A stretch of DNA of 64,000 bases from Tissierellia bacterium. Its GTDB lineage: Bacteria; Bacillota; Clostridia; Tissierellales; Peptoniphilaceae. The DNA lies in assembly GCA_012728295.1 (NCBI GenBank), contig JAAYFJ010000055.1, positions 32,094-96,093 of the forward strand. Reading direction: 5' to 3'. The position numbers and the translations under genes are program-made. Shown here piece after piece: positions 6,866 through 18,100 of this stretch. Numbering within the stretch: position 1 is the first letter of the stretch; each line of letters opens with the position of its first letter. The notes beneath the pieces were generated by a model that was given only the letters and a program-made list of their open reading frames with translations, was not told where the DNA came from and did no database searches.

Positions 6866-7627
6866 CTAATCCTGCGAGGTTATTTCTACAGCTTGAATTA
6901 CCATCCTATACTCATTGTTAAAACATGTAGAAAGTGTTATCATGCTTTCTGAAACCGGCAAATCACCTTTTACAGTGCTTAAATCGAAGTATTTTTCTAC
7001 AAAATTTTTATAACCACCTTCATCAAAATCTATTTCTCTATACGATTCATCGGGATTTGCCTTAAAAACTGAAACTACCTTATATTCTCTAAATCCATTT
7101 TGTGTATATAAATATATAGCCCTATGAGCATCAAAATACTCTTGATCCTCATATTGCAATAATTCATTAAAAATAGTCTTAGCAGATCTAATGTTATGGC
7201 CATAAATTATAGAGTTTGTATCTTTAAAATCAGGTGTGTTTCTACTATCTAAAAAAACTTCTCCAAACGGATGATAATGTCCATCTTTGTCATGGTCCAA
7301 ATAAAATTGATTATCTTCACCTTGCACAATTGGATAAAGCACATTAGTTCCCGGGATTTGTATAACTGCAATAATTGAAGGGTGTTCGTTTCTAAGTTTT
7401 TCCACCTCTTGCACGGCCATATTGTTTCTTTCTTCTAATCTATTTGCAACAGGGGCTGACACATCTTTAATAGACGTAGTTTCAACCGATTGAATACTTC
7501 CTTTGAGCATCTCTTGCTGAATTAAATAGTTTTTATCTTCTATCTTCCTCTTAGCAAATTGAACTAATAGAGCAATTAGTATTATCCCAGCAATAATCTC
7601 TAATGCCAACCAAAACTTACTTTTCAT
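6866..7627 (-). CDS. srtB: Class B sortase
   Basis: A 253-residue transpeptidase with an N-terminal membrane anchor (WLALEIIAGIILIALLVQF, about residues 6-24). The sortase domain carries the catalytic triad H144 (IIYGHNIRSAKTIF), C235 (ITLSTCFNNEYRMV) and R241. IIYGHN plus the long insert before TLSTC is typical of class B enzymes. It would anchor surface proteins to peptidoglycan at NP(Q/K)T-like signals. The giant protein encoded upstream in the same direction ends in NPKTL plus a membrane helix and RRK, a matching substrate. It overlaps the TlpA-like gene by 11 bases, so the pair is one transcription unit. Confidence 0.92.
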   Translation of the reverse strand: MKSKFWLALEIIAGIILIALLVQFAKRKIEDKNYLIQQEMLKGSIQSVETTSIKDVSAPVANRLEERNNMAVQEVEKLRNEHPSIIAVIQIPGTNVLYPIVQGEDNQFYLDHDKDGHYHPFGEVFLDSRNTPDFKDTNSIIYGHNIRSAKTIFNELLQYEDQEYFDAHRAIYLYTQNGFREYKVVSVFKANPDESYREIDFDEGGYKNFVEKYFDLSTVKGDLPVSESMITLSTCFNNEYRMVIQAVEITSQD

Positions 7628-8174
7628 CTCTTAATTCCTCAATAATTTTATTCAAATGTACTTTGACATTTTCGACATCCAGCCCTTCAACTCCTAATCC
7701 TACTTGCATATCCATTATTTCATAGCCTTCTCCATCAACGAAAAATACAGTTGGAGTTCTGTTCACTCTAGATAAAATGCTATTAAAAAAATCATCGCTT
7801 ATCCTATAATTTGAAAATGTTATCTCCCAATCATTTAAAGTATCTTTAATAATTTCAGAATTATCCCCTACGGAGATTCCTATAAAACCTACATCTTCGT
7901 TTTCCTTATATATACTATCCATGGCCTTTAGTTCTATTTCACAAGGCGGACAATTTGGTTGCCATATGGAGATAATGTTTATTTCCTTCCCTTCTAACAT
8001 AGAGAGTCCTACAATTTCCCCACTATCTAAGTCATGCCCCGATATTAGAAGTTTATCTTCCGCACGCATTTCATCTAAATTAGCAGGTTGTTCTATAACT
8101 TCATTGTTTTTGCACGATGTAATAGAGAGTATTGCAAGTAATAATACTCCTAAAATTGCTGTTTTGGTTTTCAT
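7617..8174 (-). CDS. TlpA/ResA-like thioredoxin-fold lipoprotein
   Basis: A 185-residue protein; the ATG at 8172-8174 (after GGAGGT) is chosen over an in-frame start 15 bases upstream. Signal peptide MKTKTAILGVLLLAILSITS ends in a lipobox cysteine at 21. The thioredoxin fold contains the redox motif C75-P-P-C78 in IISIWQPNCPPCEIELKAMD, and the cis-proline region VNRTPTVFFVDGEG. It is predicted to be an extracytoplasmic thiol-disulfide exchanger. It overlaps the sortase gene, which suggests it keeps the sortase cysteine reduced or assists folding of the surface protein; that link is inference. Confidence 0.85.
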   Translation of the reverse strand: MKTKTAILGVLLLAILSITSCKNNEVIEQPANLDEMRAEDKLLISGHDLDSGEIVGLSMLEGKEINIISIWQPNCPPCEIELKAMDSIYKENEDVGFIGISVGDNSEIIKDTLNDWEITFSNYRISDDFFNSILSRVNRTPTVFFVDGEGYEIMDMQVGLGVEGLDVENVKVHLNKIIEELRDEK

Positions 8175-8248
8175 CAATCCTACCTCCACTTTTTCATTTT
8201 TCTTACCTATATTCTATATTAATTCATTATTTTAGTATATAGCCCAAT

Positions 8249-8284
8249 AAAAATAGCCGCTCTTTCACGAGAGCGGCTATTTTC
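8249..8284. terminator. Bidirectional terminator between the TlpA-like gene and the giant surface gene
   Basis: Perfect 14-bp stem 8250-8263 / 8270-8283 (core ATAGCCGCTCT) around a 6-base loop, flanked by A and T runs. It lies 10 bases downstream of the giant gene's stop codon and separates it from the sortase unit. Confidence 0.88.
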
Positions 8285-8293
8285 TAATTTATA

Positions 8294-8683
8294 CTACTTG
8301 GCCTTCCTTCTCATTAAATCTGCGAATACAATAACTAAAACAGTGGTTATTATCGTTGTAATAAGCATTGTATATCCTTCAACTAGCGTCTTTGGATTCC
8401 CTGATTGTGAGACTGTACTAACTTTAGGTAGTTCAACAATATCTGTAGTCTTATCAGGTTGCTTAGTTATCTCATCGGTTTTGTGATCAGGCTGGTTTTC
8501 AACCGATTCTACCGGTTTAGATGGTACACCTGGCACTTGTGGCTCAACTGGTATAGTTGGCTTAGATGGCACTGATGGTATACCTGGCTCTATAGGCTTA
8601 TCTGGATAATATGGTGGTACATAAGGAGCTTTTCTGTTAATAATGTCATATCCTCTATAAGTTGCTTCATATCCTTGAGGCAC
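8294..8683 (-). CDS. Giant surface protein segment 6: Pro-rich stalk and NPKT sorting signal
   Basis: The 129-residue C-terminal end. After the last Cna-B strand (GYEATYRGYDIINRK) comes a wall-spanning stalk rich in proline (VPPYYPDKPIEPGIPSVPSK and similar) and lysine/aspartate, then QSGNPKTLVEGYTMLIT, a hydrophobic helix (TTIITTVLVIVFADLM) and RRKAK. NPKTL is a class B sortase-like motif followed by the standard membrane helix and basic tail. The sortase encoded 670 bases downstream is class B, making the pair a probable dedicated anchoring system. Confidence 0.85.
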   Translation of the reverse strand: MPQGYEATYRGYDIINRKAPYVPPYYPDKPIEPGIPSVPSKPTIPVEPQVPGVPSKPVESVENQPDHKTDEITKQPDKTTDIVELPKVSTVSQSGNPKTLVEGYTMLITTIITTVLVIVFADLMRRKAK

Positions 8684-11600
8684 AACCTCTTCATCCTATA
8701 GCTATATTCTTTACCACTTGAATCTTTAACTAGAACATTTTCAAAGGAATATTTCCAACCTTCTTCTCTGGTCACTACTAATGTTTTTGCTATATGATTG
8801 GTAGACCTGTCTATTAGCTTAATTGTTATGCTTTCCGGTCTATCCAATTCTTCATCTCCTACCCATGTCTTTTCTCCTCTTATAGTTGTGTATTCCGGCT
8901 CATTTGGAGTAATTGGGTCGTCTGATTTTGTATTGGTTATATTAAAGCCATCATAACTTGCTTCGTAACCGTCAGGTACTACTTCTTTCACTTCATAGTG
9001 GTATGCTATTCCATTCTCACCGACTAAAGCTTTATCTCCAAAATCATATTTCCAAAGTGTAAGACTAGACACTGTTTTCCTATCTATCTCTTGTCCATCT
9101 CTGTATAGAATTACCTCTATTGAACTAGGTCTTTCGTACCAACTTACTCCTACCCAAGTTTTTCGACCTTTAATTCTTATGGTTTCGTCTTCCGGGTTTT
9201 CTTCTTTTCTGTTAATAATGTTAAAACCATCATAGCTTGCTACATATCCTTCTGGAACTACTTCCTTTACTTCATATCGGTGTTCTGTGCCATCCGTTTC
9301 AACTTCTACATGTTTCCCGAAACCGTATTTCCAACCATCTAAGGCACTTACACTAACTTGAGCAATTTTTTCTCCATCTTTATATAGTTCAACTACGATA
9401 CTTAATGGTCTGGTGAAAATTGTATCTCCTTCCCATATTTTCTGCCCTAGTATCTCTATATACTTTGGATTATCAGGTGGTGTTATCGGTTCATTCGTAA
9501 CGTGTACAACCACTGGTTCAGAAGAATCATTTACATTTGGAACGCTGAATTCATACTTCTCATTAGGTTGCTCTTCATAGCCATTTGGAGCTTTTGTTTC
9601 AATAAAGTAATAGTCTCCTGCTTCTAGTTGTCCGATCGCAATTATACCATGCTGGTCGGTAATAAACTTTCCTACTAGAACGTATTCACTACTAGCTCTA
9701 TTGTTATTTAGCAACTCTATGTCTATAGTTTCGCTGTTGTGAATTTCGAAGTTTGTAGCATTTGTCATTAGTTCCTCACGGAGACCTAATTCCTGCTCCA
9801 GTAGGTTCAGTTTTTCCAGTATTCTATCTTTTTCCAATGCATCGGCTTGTGCGTCACTTGATCCTTGTGATACTTCCTCATTCAACCTCTCAAGTTCTCT
9901 TATTAACAATTCTCTGTCAGTAGATGACATTCTTATCTGTTCTTCATGACTAATATTTGTTAAATTCTGCTCAATTTCTAACATTTGCTCGTTAACACCA
10001 TTTACTTCTTCCCATAAACCTGCTATTTCAGATTCTAAGTTAGATTTTTGAATGTTAAGGTTTTGAATCTCACTTTGAATTAGTTGAGCCTCTTCTGATT
10101 CTGAAACTAATAGCCTTTGACTCAACTCATTAATATTAGCTTCTAAAATGGCTAAGCCATCAACCTTTGTTTGTATAGACTGCTGCAAATCATGCTGAGT
10201 TCCCTCCAACGCTTTACGCTGTTGCTCTACACTATCCCTTTTATTTAAATCATTATAATCAGGCTTAGCAACACTCTCGGAATGTCTTAACAACTCGTTG
10301 ATTTCATTAATCCTACTTATCTTAGACTCCAAGTTGTCTAAGGCATTTGACAAATTCTCCAGCTCGCTTAACCTTTGTTTTTCCAATGCTATGTTGTGGA
10401 CCAAAGCCTCAACTTTTTGTCTATCCTGTAGTGAATTCATTGGGAGTTTTTCAAGCTTAATTACAAATCCTGTGCTTCCTCCCAATACAGTAATAGATAG
10501 CCCTTCAATTGGCTGAACTTCTAAACTATACCTCGTTGCCTCTCCAGGTTGAATATCAAACTCTCCACTTTGACTTAAAGCATCTAAAACCATTACCTTA
10601 TCAGTTGGATTTCCATCAGCAACAAGTCGTGCCGATATTGACTCTGTTAATTCTACCCCTGTACCAATGTGTAGTCTTACTGGCAACTTAGTAACCTCCG
10701 GCTTCAGCTTGCCCCACAAGTCAAATTCTGCACCTTGTAGCACGGCTTCAGTTACTTCATCCACCTTTTGTAGCACTACGCCGAATTTCTGAGTTGGGTA
10801 GTTAGTGAACACAAATCCATCGTTGGCATTTCCAGCGGAAATTACTTCAAATCCGTATATAGGTTTTTCTGTGACTGTGTATTCTATAAGATTGCTATTT
10901 GCATCATATTTTGGCAAGTTTTCAAATACCACAGTTCCATTTCCAACTATTTCCTTTTCTTCACCACCTGGACTTAATACAAAGGTCGCTATATGGTTTT
11001 CTGGTTTGTCATCTGGCAATAGATTCGCCCAGGTTTTGTGTACTACTACCCTTGTAATTTCAGGCTCAGGCTCATGATATGCCTTATTTATTACTACCAA
11101 TGGGTCTATTTCATTTACAAGTCTACCAAGATTGTCTTTTAATACAAGATTTCCGCCCGCTTTCACCTCTATATTCCACCATTGATCGTCTAGTACATAG
11201 CCTGCTGGTGCTGTTGTTTCTCTTAAAGTATAGGTCTTTCCTACTTCTAGTCTTGTTATTTCAACTTTACCATCATAAGCCGTTGTGAAGGCCTTTATCT
11301 CTTCGTCTTTATCGTTAAATAGAGTAAATACTGCTCCAGGTAATATTCTGGATTCTTCATCTGTCTTTTGAATCATCAAGCTAAGCGGATCTGGTATCGG
11401 CGGTACTGGCTTGTTTGCAATAGTAAGCGGATTAGAATCTAACTCTCCACTATTTCCTATTACTTCCACTATTCCTTCAGCGCTTACATTTACTACATAT
11501 CTTTCGTTTGAGATTATATAGCCGAACGGAGCTAGAGTCTCTCTTAATACATATTGCTGACCTGGTTTTAGTCCTGTAAAAGTCAACTTACCATCATATA

Positions 11601-12147
11601 GGGTAGTTTCTTCTTTTATCAGTCCCGTTCCAAATCTGTCGAATAAACCAAATTTAGCTCCTGGTAGTGGCGCTCCTTCTTCATTTGTCTTTTGTATTTG
11701 AAGTCCCACAGTGTCTGTAAATGTGTTTGTTACTTTCAGACCGTCATAGCTTTCTGTGTATCCTTCAGGTACATTTATCTCTTTTACGCTATACGTATAG
11801 AGTTTTCCATCTGCATCTGTTTTGTCAAGACCTGTCCAAGTGTATGTGCTTTCTCCATCTTCTAATACTGCATTTTCTAGTCCATCTATTGGCTGAGGTT
11901 CTTCGCCTTCAATGTTTCTTAATAGTTGGATTTCTACTCTTGGTCTAGGACTTGGTCCTCCTACCCATTCTTTGGCTAATGTAATATCTACCAATTCAGA
12001 ACCATAGGTATTGGTTATTAAAAATCCTTCTTCTGTATTTCCTGTTATTGACTTTGTATATCCCAACGGTTCCTGAACTTCATCTACAGTGTACTCATAA
12101 GGTTTTCCATAAGCATTTGTTACCTCTAAGTCTTCTATCGTCTGCAT
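8590..12147 (-). CDS. Giant surface protein segment 5: Cna-B/SpaA modules with an internal coiled coil
   Basis: It continues segment 4 in frame. It has Cna-B modules (ITLAKEWVGGPSPRPRVEI), two SpaA modules (LQIQKTNEEGAPLPGAKFGL, LMIQKTDEESRILPGAVF) and a further SpaA module starting FGVVLQKVDEV ... GAEFDLWG. The latter is interrupted by about 340 residues containing a long coiled coil (about 9780-10435, heptad-rich LSELENLSNALDNLESKISR), resuming at VLVGKFITDQHGIIAIGQLE. Three Cna-B modules follow (KIWEGDT, KTWVGVSWYERP, KTWVGDEELDRP). True coding ends at G2 8695-8696; adding a G gives YSYRDEEVVPQGYEATY and joins segment 6. The last 35 residues of the frame as sequenced are spurious. Confidence 0.85.
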   Translation of the reverse strand: MQTIEDLEVTNAYGKPYEYTVDEVQEPLGYTKSITGNTEEGFLITNTYGSELVDITLAKEWVGGPSPRPRVEIQLLRNIEGEEPQPIDGLENAVLEDGESTYTWTGLDKTDADGKLYTYSVKEINVPEGYTESYDGLKVTNTFTDTVGLQIQKTNEEGAPLPGAKFGLFDRFGTGLIKEETTLYDGKLTFTGLKPGQQYVLRETLAPFGYIISNERYVVNVSAEGIVEVIGNSGELDSNPLTIANKPVPPIPDPLSLMIQKTDEESRILPGAVFTLFNDKDEEIKAFTTAYDGKVEITRLEVGKTYTLRETTAPAGYVLDDQWWNIEVKAGGNLVLKDNLGRLVNEIDPLVVINKAYHEPEPEITRVVVHKTWANLLPDDKPENHIATFVLSPGGEEKEIVGNGTVVFENLPKYDANSNLIEYTVTEKPIYGFEVISAGNANDGFVFTNYPTQKFGVVLQKVDEVTEAVLQGAEFDLWGKLKPEVTKLPVRLHIGTGVELTESISARLVADGNPTDKVMVLDALSQSGEFDIQPGEATRYSLEVQPIEGLSITVLGGSTGFVIKLEKLPMNSLQDRQKVEALVHNIALEKQRLSELENLSNALDNLESKISRINEINELLRHSESVAKPDYNDLNKRDSVEQQRKALEGTQHDLQQSIQTKVDGLAILEANINELSQRLLVSESEEAQLIQSEIQNLNIQKSNLESEIAGLWEEVNGVNEQMLEIEQNLTNISHEEQIRMSSTDRELLIRELERLNEEVSQGSSDAQADALEKDRILEKLNLLEQELGLREELMTNATNFEIHNSETIDIELLNNNRASSEYVLVGKFITDQHGIIAIGQLEAGDYYFIETKAPNGYEEQPNEKYEFSVPNVNDSSEPVVVHVTNEPITPPDNPKYIEILGQKIWEGDTIFTRPLSIVVELYKDGEKIAQVSVSALDGWKYGFGKHVEVETDGTEHRYEVKEVVPEGYVASYDGFNIINRKEENPEDETIRIKGRKTWVGVSWYERPSSIEVILYRDGQEIDRKTVSSLTLWKYDFGDKALVGENGIAYHYEVKEVVPDGYEASYDGFNITNTKSDDPITPNEPEYTTIRGEKTWVGDEELDRPESITIKLIDRSTNHIAKTLVVTREEGWKYSFENVLVKDSSGKEYSYRMKRLCLKDMKQLIEDMTLLTEKLLMYHHIIQISL

Positions 12148-15100
12148 TCATTGGCTATCTTCACTAAGCGTTACGGTCCCTACAGTTTGTGGTAAATCGC
12201 CTTCCGCTTTACGATATAAAGTAACTTTTACTTCTGGTCTGTCACTGCCACCCACCCACTTTTTAGTTACTGTAATACTTGTCTTTGTGAGCTTGTTGTC
12301 CGCTGTTACATTAACTTTTTCATTTAGGTTTCCTTCAATGCTAAATGTTATAGGTTCTTTATTTACATCATAGCCTGTAGGTGCTTCTTTCTCTAAGAAG
12401 TAATACATTCCTTTTTCCAGGTTATTTACTTGAATCTTACCGTAATTGTCTGTGGTGTACTCTCCTACTTTAACATCATCTGTTTCTCCGTTGTCTGCGG
12501 CGTCTACCTCTCCAACCTGTTTGTATAGCTCAAATTTCGCAATTTGTCCTATTTGCGGAGTTTCACCTTCTAATGTCTTGGTAAGTTCTACAGAACCCTT
12601 AAGAACATCATTTTCAACTTTAAATCCTGTTGAAGTAGCATCATCAATAGTTACGACACCTTCTCTATCAACTTTTATTGTCCATGTGGTTATTAACTTC
12701 TCGTATCCATCAGGAGCACTTGTTTCTGTTAAAGTATATTCTCCATATGGAAGGTTATTGAATATTACTTTTCCTTCTGCTGTACTTGTTGCCTTTTGAC
12801 TGTAGGATGGATTTGTTATTCCCCTTAGCTCAAATTCTGCGCCTTCTAGTGCTGTTTCTGTTCCTGCTATGACTTTATCAAATACTAGGCTTGCTCCTGT
12901 GGTTGGACTGTTGTAGATTACATATCCACATGCTCCTCCTCCGGAATAGTCGGCTTCATAGCCTGGTATTGGTTGTTCTTCCACTTTGTAGGTGTATTTG
13001 TTGCCATTGATGTCTTCTCTTGGAAGTCCTGTGAATTCACCTTTCCAGGTTGGTCCTGTAAGTGTTATTTCTCTTCTAAAGTCATCTCCCTCTCTTGTCA
13101 ATACTATTGTAATTTCATCTATGTCTGTTGGTTTTTCACCATTCCATAGTTTTTGAACCGGTATTGACATTGTCGGTGTGTCTTTCTTCTTGTTGACTAT
13201 AGATACCGATCCGTCATCTTTTGTTGTTACAGTTGCCTCAAATCCATCTACTGGTAGTTCTTCTACTCTGTAGCTATACGCTGTTCCTGTTGCATCAATT
13301 TTTGGAAGGTCTGTGAATGTTACTTTCCACTCATTAGCTTTGGTCAGTTCTTTTACTGCAATGGATTCCTTGTTTCTATACAGTACTACAAAGACTTTGT
13401 CTATTCCTACTGGTATATTTGCATCTGGGATTTCTGTTCCATCTGCATATTTCCAACTCTTGGTTACAGGTATATTTACTGTATCTGTATTCGGTATTAC
13501 TTTTGCAGTATCTTCAAGGTCTTTGCTTGGGTAGTTTGTAAAGGATAGTTTTGCAGTATTTGGAAGTGCTCCATCTACTAAGTAGCTATTTATATCTTTT
13601 GTTGTGTCTATTTTAGCTACCACTGTTACTGTTATTGTTGTTCCTACAAATTTATTAGCTTCCTCTGCTCCAACTATTGCTAGTCGTACAGTCTGTCCTG
13701 TAGTTGTAAGTTTTCCTGTTGCTTCTGTTGTCAAACCATCGTCTACAACATCTGCTTTTTTAACTTCTACAGTAGCATTTCCTTGAATTTGTAGAATATT
13801 AGCAAATGTATCTTCCAGTACAATCTTTGTGAAGTCCTTAGTATTCTCCGGTACCTTCACTTCCATTGTGTAGTTTAGTTCATCTGTTAAGTTCTCTACA
13901 TTCACCTGATCACCTCCATTGACTTTCTTGTCTATGGTCGGCGCTTCACTTGGTGGAATTACTTTTACACTGTCTTCTGTTTCTGGTTTGTCGTTAAACT
14001 TCAAGCTTGCTTTGTTTGGAATGCTGTTTGCGTTTAGATATGGTTGTAACTCTTCTGCTGTTGCTGTGTCTTTTACTTTTGCGTTTATGGTCAATACTAC
14101 TTCTTTGCCTGCCATTTGTACAAAGTTTTTGTTTAGAGTTAGGCTTATATCTCCGTTAACATTTGTTAAACTTCCAAAGTTTGCAATGTTTTCAGTTTCG
14201 TCTGTGCCGCCTATACTTACTTTTACTTCTGTTGCTTCTAGGATTCCTTCCAGTTTGTCTTTTATGACTACTGTTTGGTATCCATTGGTGTTGTTTGCTA
14301 CCTTAGTTTTTACTGTATAGGTGTGGACTTCATTCAGTGTGTCTAGTGCATATTCCTTGGCTCCATTTACCTCTTTTGTGATTCCAGGTTCGTCTCCATT
14401 TGGTGGTGTTACTGGAACATTGTTTGTCTCTTTGTTGTTATCTGGGTTGTCATCAATTGCTAATGTCGCTTTATTTGGAATTTCTCCTGTGCTATTTGTT
14501 GGTGTAACATAGGCTTCTAGTTCTGCTGCTGTTACTCCGTCTTTTATCCTTGCTTCAATTTGTAGGTCTAGGTTTGCATTCTTGTAGTTTTCTAGGGTCG
14601 CTACTGGAATATCTAGCTTGACCAGTTTTGTCACTGCATCTGTTGTGACAAGTCCTGACAATGCTGCATTTTCTACTCCATTTACAAATACCTTTGTTGA
14701 TACTACTTCTAAGATGTTCTCTAAGTCGTCTTCTAGTACAAATTTTGTAAAGTTCTTGATGCTACTTGGAACTTTTACCTTCACATGGTATGTGAATACT
14801 TGGTCTAGACGTCCTAGGTTCAAGGATGCTTGTCCGTTGACATCTTTGCTCGGGGTCGGAACATCTGATGGTGTTTCGATGTTTTTAACGATTACTTTTC
14901 CTGCATTGTCTTTTGTAATTTCATTGGTATATCCTGCCGGTATTTCTTCCTTAACGAAGTACTTGATTTCTGTTCCTGCTCCATCGTATTTTGGAAGATT
15001 GGTAAAGTTTCCACTCCATCCTGTTGCTTTAGCAAGGTTTAGTGTCTGTACTGCGTTTGCTATTGTCATTGCATTTGCTGAATCTTGATCTACTGCCTCA

Positions 15101-18100
15101 ACTACATAAAGGGTTACTGCATTAAGTTCTACTCCATCCCATGTCTTTTCAAATGGAATATCTACTTTTCCAACTAGTGTTACAGGAACTTCATCGGTTT
15201 CTTTTTGGGTAATTGGATTATCGTTTAGTATTATGGTCGCTTTATTCGGCACCGTACTATTTGCATAGCTCGTTAGGTCTGCATCTGCTTTGATGTTTGC
15301 AACTATGTTCACTACTACGGTTTTGCCTTTTAGACCATCTAATTCATTTGCATTAAGACTAAAGCTTACTGTATTGGTTACTTCATCGTAAGCCTTTGTT
15401 CCACCTGTGAAATCTGTTCCATCTACTTTTACCGATATCTTATCTAAGCTGGTTTCTAATACATTTTCTAATTTATCTGACAATGCAATCTTTGTTATAC
15501 CATTAATATTGTTCGGTACTTCATAACTTAGATTGTAGATAAAGGTATCTGTTTTGTTTTCTATAGTTGCACTTGAGTTTCCATCTACATCTTTTTGTGG
15601 TGTCGGGGTTTCTCCAGGTGGCACCACTTTTACTTCATTAGATGTCTTTGGTACGCCATTAAAGGTTAGGGTGGCTTTATTTGGCACTTCGCTACTTGCA
15701 TATGCGCTTAGGTCTGCATCCGCTCTTATGCTTGCAGGTATTTCTAAGACAATTGTCTTTCCTGCTATGCTTGTGAAGTCAACTCCGCCCAACCCTAATA
15801 AGCCTTTCTTAAGCTCCAACTTGATAGTTTGTCCTTCTACTGTTATATAGCTTGAAAAGTCTGTTGTTTTATCTACTCCATCTAATAGTACTTTTATATC
15901 GGAAACATCTGGTACTTGTAGTACATCTTCCAGTGTATCTTCTATGGTGATGTTCTTATATCCTGATACATTTGCAGGAACTTCACTACTTATATGGTAT
16001 TTGTATCCTTCGTTCTTTGTTCCAAGAGCTAATAGGTTTTTATCCGTATTATCTCCTGCCGAATTTAATACCTCTTTCTGAACACTTGGACCTTCTCCCG
16101 GTGGTACCACTGTTACCGTATTTGAGTCTACTTTTGGATTATTATTAAAAATCAGCTCTGCAGTATTTGATATTCCTTCATTATTTTGGAAACCACTAAT
16201 GTCCGAACCTTCTTTAACCTTAGCAGTTATTACCATATTTACAAGTTTTCCTGCTAGGTTACTGTAATCATATTTATCATCTAATTCTAGTTTAACTTCT
16301 TGTCCAGTTACAATTACTGCATCTGTCAGAGCCTGATTTTTTACTCCTGCTACTTGTACTTCCGTAGATGCTACTTCTAATACACTTTCTAGTGTATCGA
16401 TTAGTTCTAACTTAGTATATCCTTGAGTATTTGCTGGAGCTTGTACTTTTACATAATATTTGAATTCTTGGTCTAATGTACCTAGGTTAATACTCTCTTT
16501 TCCTTCGACATCTTTAGTAATCGGAGGAGTTTCTCCCGGAGGGGTTACTGTCACCGTATTGGAGTTTCTAGGTGTACTATTAAATACAAGTTTTGCCGTA
16601 TTTGGTACTTTGTTATCTGCATATGCTCCACTTATTTGGTCTGTAGTTACACCGTCTTTAACTTTTGCTTTTACGGCTAAGGTAATGGTCTTACTTGCAA
16701 TCTTTGTATAGTCGAATCCATTTGCAAATTCGTATTTCACTAAGTTACTATCTTCTGTTAAGCTTCCATCTGTTGTTTGTAAGTCATAGCCATCTACAGT
16801 AATAGTTTTTTCTACTATAGTTAGTAGGCTATCTATTTGGTCTTCAATTACAAAGCTTTGATATCCATCAACTGCATTTGGTACGGCTACTTTTACGCAG
16901 TAGGTGAATTCCTCATGCAACTCAGATAAATCTTTATGGGTTCCTCCATCTACGTCCTTAACAATACTTGGCCCTTCTTTTGGCACTTTATTATCTACTG
17001 TAAAGTTCGTAAAGTTTGCACCTTCTGTTGTAGTTCCGTCTGCGTTTACAGTAAACTCTCGCTTGCTTTCATCTAGTATGTGACCTGCCGGTGCTGTCTT
17101 TTCTATAAAGTAATAGCTTCCCGGACTTAGATTTAATACTTCAATCTTTCCGTTTACAGTTTGATAGTCTTTGATAAATACATCACCACTTGAATTTACT
17201 CTATATAGACCGAATTCTGCGCTTAGTCCTGCAGGAAGAATCTGCCCCTCTGAGGTCTTAGTTAAAACTACACTTCCGAATGTAGGAGTTACTTTAACTG
17301 TATTGGTCTCAACTTCAGGATTTGTATTTATTGTAAGTCCCGCTTTATTTGGTATGCCCAAATCAGCATATGCTTCTTTCAAAGCTTCGTAGGTTGTGTC
17401 TTCTTTTATTTTTGCTTTAAATTCTAAGGTTACCACTTTACTAGCCATACTGGAAATATCGTCTGCACTTGCTATATAGGTGATATTTTGACCATCTACT
17501 GATGCTACTGTGCCTGATACCGTGTCTCCTATTGTTACCTTGGCACTGTTTTCTGTAATGGTTAAGAAATCATCCACTGTATCCTTTATTACAAAGCTTG
17601 TAATTCCGTTTACATCTCCTAACGGTATTTCTACCTTGTAGGTGAATTCTTGATTCAAGCTAGTCAGTGTCAATGCATTTACATCATCTACAGTTTTCGT
17701 TGGTGTAGGTGTGTCAGCCTTAGTGTTATTTACATTAACTACTACTGGATTTGTTCCTACTTTTCCTCCACCTAGGATTTTAAATACTCTTGGCGTTATA
17801 TCTAACTTATATCCTGCCGGTGCTTCTACTTCTATAAAGTAGTAGTCTCCAGGGACAAGATTTTTTACTGTAATCTTTCCATTAGCATCTGTTGTTAGAG
17901 TATCTCCAACTTTAGTTCCTGTGCTTGGTGTTCCTTTGTATAGGTCAAACTTAGCTGATTGTCCATCTGCTAATTGGTTATGATCTACAGTCTTGATAAG
18001 TTCTGCATCGCCTAGTACTGGTTTTACATAGACTGTATCAGAATCTACTGATGGCTTGTCATTAACTGATAGACTTGCCTTATTTTGTATTCCTTGGGTT

